DNA of 12,973 nt, taken from contig DAOQAK010000075.1 in the NCBI GenBank assembly GCA_035353855.1, positions 1-12,973 on the forward strand. Reading direction: 5' to 3'. Positions 11,458 to 12,973 of the stretch are shown here, piece after piece; the stretch's first letter is position 1, and every line of letters begins with the position of its first letter. This DNA comes from Bacteroidales bacterium. GTDB lineage: Bacteria > Bacteroidota > Bacteroidia > Bacteroidales > CG2-30-32-10. A program made the translations under genes and the position numbers. Below the pieces are notes generated by a model. That model made no database searches. It worked only from the letters and a program-made list of their open reading frames with translations, and was not told where the DNA came from.

Positions 11458-12657
11458 TTATTTCAGTTTAGCAATGATTGCATCGGCCATTTGTTTAGTT
11501 GAAGCAGCGCCCTGGTTAATAACTTCAGGAGTACCTTTCATTTTCAACATATCATAAGCCCTGACTTTACCTTCTTTCACAACATCGCCAACAGCTTTGC
11601 GAATGCGGTTAGCCAATTCCATTTCGTTCAGATGTTCAAGCATCATCACTGCTGAAAGCACCATGGCTATTGGGTTTACAATAGATACTTTATAATCGGC
11701 ATATTTAGGAGCCGAGCCATGTGTGGGTTCAAAAACAGCTACGCCTGATTCTGGGTTGAATTGTGCTGAAGTAGCAAAACCAAGTCCTCCGATTAAACCT
11801 GCGAATGCATCGGATACGATGTCGCCAAACATGTTTTCGGAAACAATTACATGGTAGTTTTCAGGATTTTTTGTTAGCCACATCATCATTGCATCGATGT
11901 TTACGTCTTCAACCCAAATGTTCGGATATTCTTTTTTACTCATTTCCTGTGCAATTTTCAGCATCATTCCTGATGTTTCACGAATCACATTTGGTTTTTC
12001 GCAAAGCGTAACTTTATCAAAACCACGTTTCTTAGCATATTCAAATGCTGCTTTAATAATGCGGGTACAATATTTTTTTGTAACAATACGAGTAGAAACA
12101 GCTAATTCAGGACGCGGACACCATGCAAAATTATCTTTGAATCTTGGGTGAGACATTAATGCATCATATACATTGTCGGGAGGATTGGTCCATTCCACAC
12201 CACCATATAAACCTTCAGTGTTCTGACGAAAGATCATACAATCAACTACCGGTTCATCTACGCCGCCATTAGAAGCACGACGAACAAAGTTGAGCGGATT
12301 GCCAACCAAAGTCTGACATGGACGCATGCAAATATCCAGTCCAAACTTCTGACGCATAGTAACAATAGGACTGTAATATACAAATCCTTTATCTTTTAAT
12401 TCGGGCGCCAGTTCAGCAGTTGCTTTGTCTTTTGGTTTTGAGGTAATAGCTCCAAACAATCCGATTTTATGTTTTTCCAAAAGTTTCAATGTACGGTCGG
12501 GTAGCGGATTTCCTTCCTTGCACCAAAACTCCCAGCCTATATCTCCATTGACATATTCTGCATCAAAGCCAGCAGCAGTTAGTACACGGATGGTTTCTTC
12601 CAACACTACATTACCAATGCCATCTCCGGGCATAGCTACAATTGTTCTTTTTGCCAT
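11458..12657 (-). CDS. Isocitrate/isopropylmalate dehydrogenase family, probably isocitrate dehydrogenase
   Basis: 399 residues starting MAKRTIVAMPGDGIG. Oxidative decarboxylation of isocitrate to 2-oxoglutarate is the likely reaction. Substrate-site residues are R102 and R112 (MRQKFGLDICMRPC) and R144 (FRQNTEGLYGG, where RENTEG is usual), with Y151. NVIRET (223-228), D255 (NIDAMMM), and D279 and D283 (NMFGDIVSDAFAGLIGG) provide metal binding. HGSAPKYA (313-320) has the Lys-Tyr pair found in NADP-dependent E. coli Icd rather than the Asp-Ile of NAD enzymes, so NADP use is suggested. The frame stays open to 12771, but those 38 codons precede the conserved N-terminus and look non-coding. It is the first of three same-strand genes (dehydrogenase, HD-like, aconitase-like). 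Homoisocitrate or isopropylmalate as substrate cannot be excluded. Confidence 0.88.
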   Translation of the reverse strand: MAKRTIVAMPGDGIGNVVLEETIRVLTAAGFDAEYVNGDIGWEFWCKEGNPLPDRTLKLLEKHKIGLFGAITSKPKDKATAELAPELKDKGFVYYSPIVTMRQKFGLDICMRPCQTLVGNPLNFVRRASNGGVDEPVVDCMIFRQNTEGLYGGVEWTNPPDNVYDALMSHPRFKDNFAWCPRPELAVSTRIVTKKYCTRIIKAAFEYAKKRGFDKVTLCEKPNVIRETSGMMLKIAQEMSKKEYPNIWVEDVNIDAMMMWLTKNPENYHVIVSENMFGDIVSDAFAGLIGGLGFATSAQFNPESGVAVFEPTHGSAPKYADYKVSIVNPIAMVLSAVMMLEHLNEMELANRIRKAVGDVVKEGKVRAYDMLKMKGTPEVINQGAASTKQMADAIIAKLK

Positions 12658-12973
12658 ATATATAAGTTTTTTTAATGATTTATGCCACGAAATTACAATA
12701 GAAAAAGCAAATTGCAATATTTTCAATATACTGCAAACACCCTTATTCATTAAGCATCTCGTAATATGCAACTTTTAAAACATTCGATTGTCAAGGCTTT
12801 GCTTTAAAATAAATTTATTTTCACCCTGTTATATCTAAAGATTCACATGATTATCAATGAATTGAAAAATAAAACCAAAATACTTTTTTTAATCCTAAAA
12901 AAAATATCTCTAAAAATGTTGGAGTTTCCTCAAAAATTTCAAACAGGGAACAAAGAAAGCTGAAAATCGTCAA
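12658..12973. other. AT-rich upstream region without a recognised gene
   Basis: About 316 bases upstream of the dehydrogenase gene. It has no convincing coding frame, no TAnnTTTG box that I could find on the minus strand, and a perfect AT-only palindrome AAAATAAATTTATTTT at 12806-12821. A 39-codon Phe-rich minus frame near the window edge reflects base composition and is not called. Confidence 0.4.

Noticed and set aside
12658..12771. N-terminal extension of the isocitrate dehydrogenase-like protein
   Set aside because: The conserved family N-terminus starts at MAKRTIVAMPGDGIG (12657). The 38 codons before it have no family similarity and look like leader DNA.
12806..12821. Perfect 16-bp palindrome AAAATAAATTTATTTT as an operator
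   Set aside because: It consists only of A and T in a very AT-rich gap, so chance occurrence is likely.

Overview
The window looks like a chromosome segment of an AT-rich member of the Bacteroidota, probably an uncultivated or anaerobic lineage. Three things point there. Several genes are preceded by the Bacteroidota-type promoter box TAnnTTTG and mostly lack Shine-Dalgarno sequences. The secreted proteins have Bacteroidota-like signal peptides and lipoboxes. The gaps carry dispersed short-unit repeats of the kind common in these genomes. No tRNA, rRNA, CRISPR array or intact transposase was seen.

Region 1 (about 1-1876, minus strand) is a small accessory locus. It is two tandem copies of a two-gene module: a lipocalin-like lipoprotein followed by a secreted protein with a YWYYRNRL motif. 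In the upstream copy the second gene is dead, with an in-frame TAG and early loss of homology. In the downstream copy both genes are open. The first ~35 codons of the two lipoproteins are almost identical in DNA while the rest has diverged strongly.

Region 2 (about 1893-5507, minus strand) is housekeeping: rplS with its own promoter and terminator, trmD, and a CstA-family transporter gene whose stop lies one base from the trmD start. The usual trmD-rplS neighbourhood is interrupted by a 517-base gap holding two adjacent hairpins between copies of TATAATTATA and a pair of 13-bp direct repeats.

Region 3 (5598-8674, plus strand) is a biotin cluster, bioB-bioF-bioD, diverging from cstA. bioA and the pimelate-forming genes are absent. 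BioB carries Cys at the position of E. coli Arg260, the unusual fourth ligand of the auxiliary iron-sulfur cluster.

Region 4 (8873-12657, minus strand) reads isocitrate dehydrogenase-like, HD-domain-like, fused aconitase-like hydro-lyase. Together the two enzymes would convert citrate (or a homologue) through isocitrate to a 2-oxoacid. The small protein between them belongs to the HD family by overall pattern but has AD instead of the HD doublet. A bidirectional hairpin terminator separates it from the converging biotin genes.

The best candidates for follow-up are the BioB Arg-to-Cys change, the duplicated lipoprotein/secreted-protein module, the HD-less HD protein and the structured element between trmD and rplS. 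I see no clear new multi-gene defence or mobile system.
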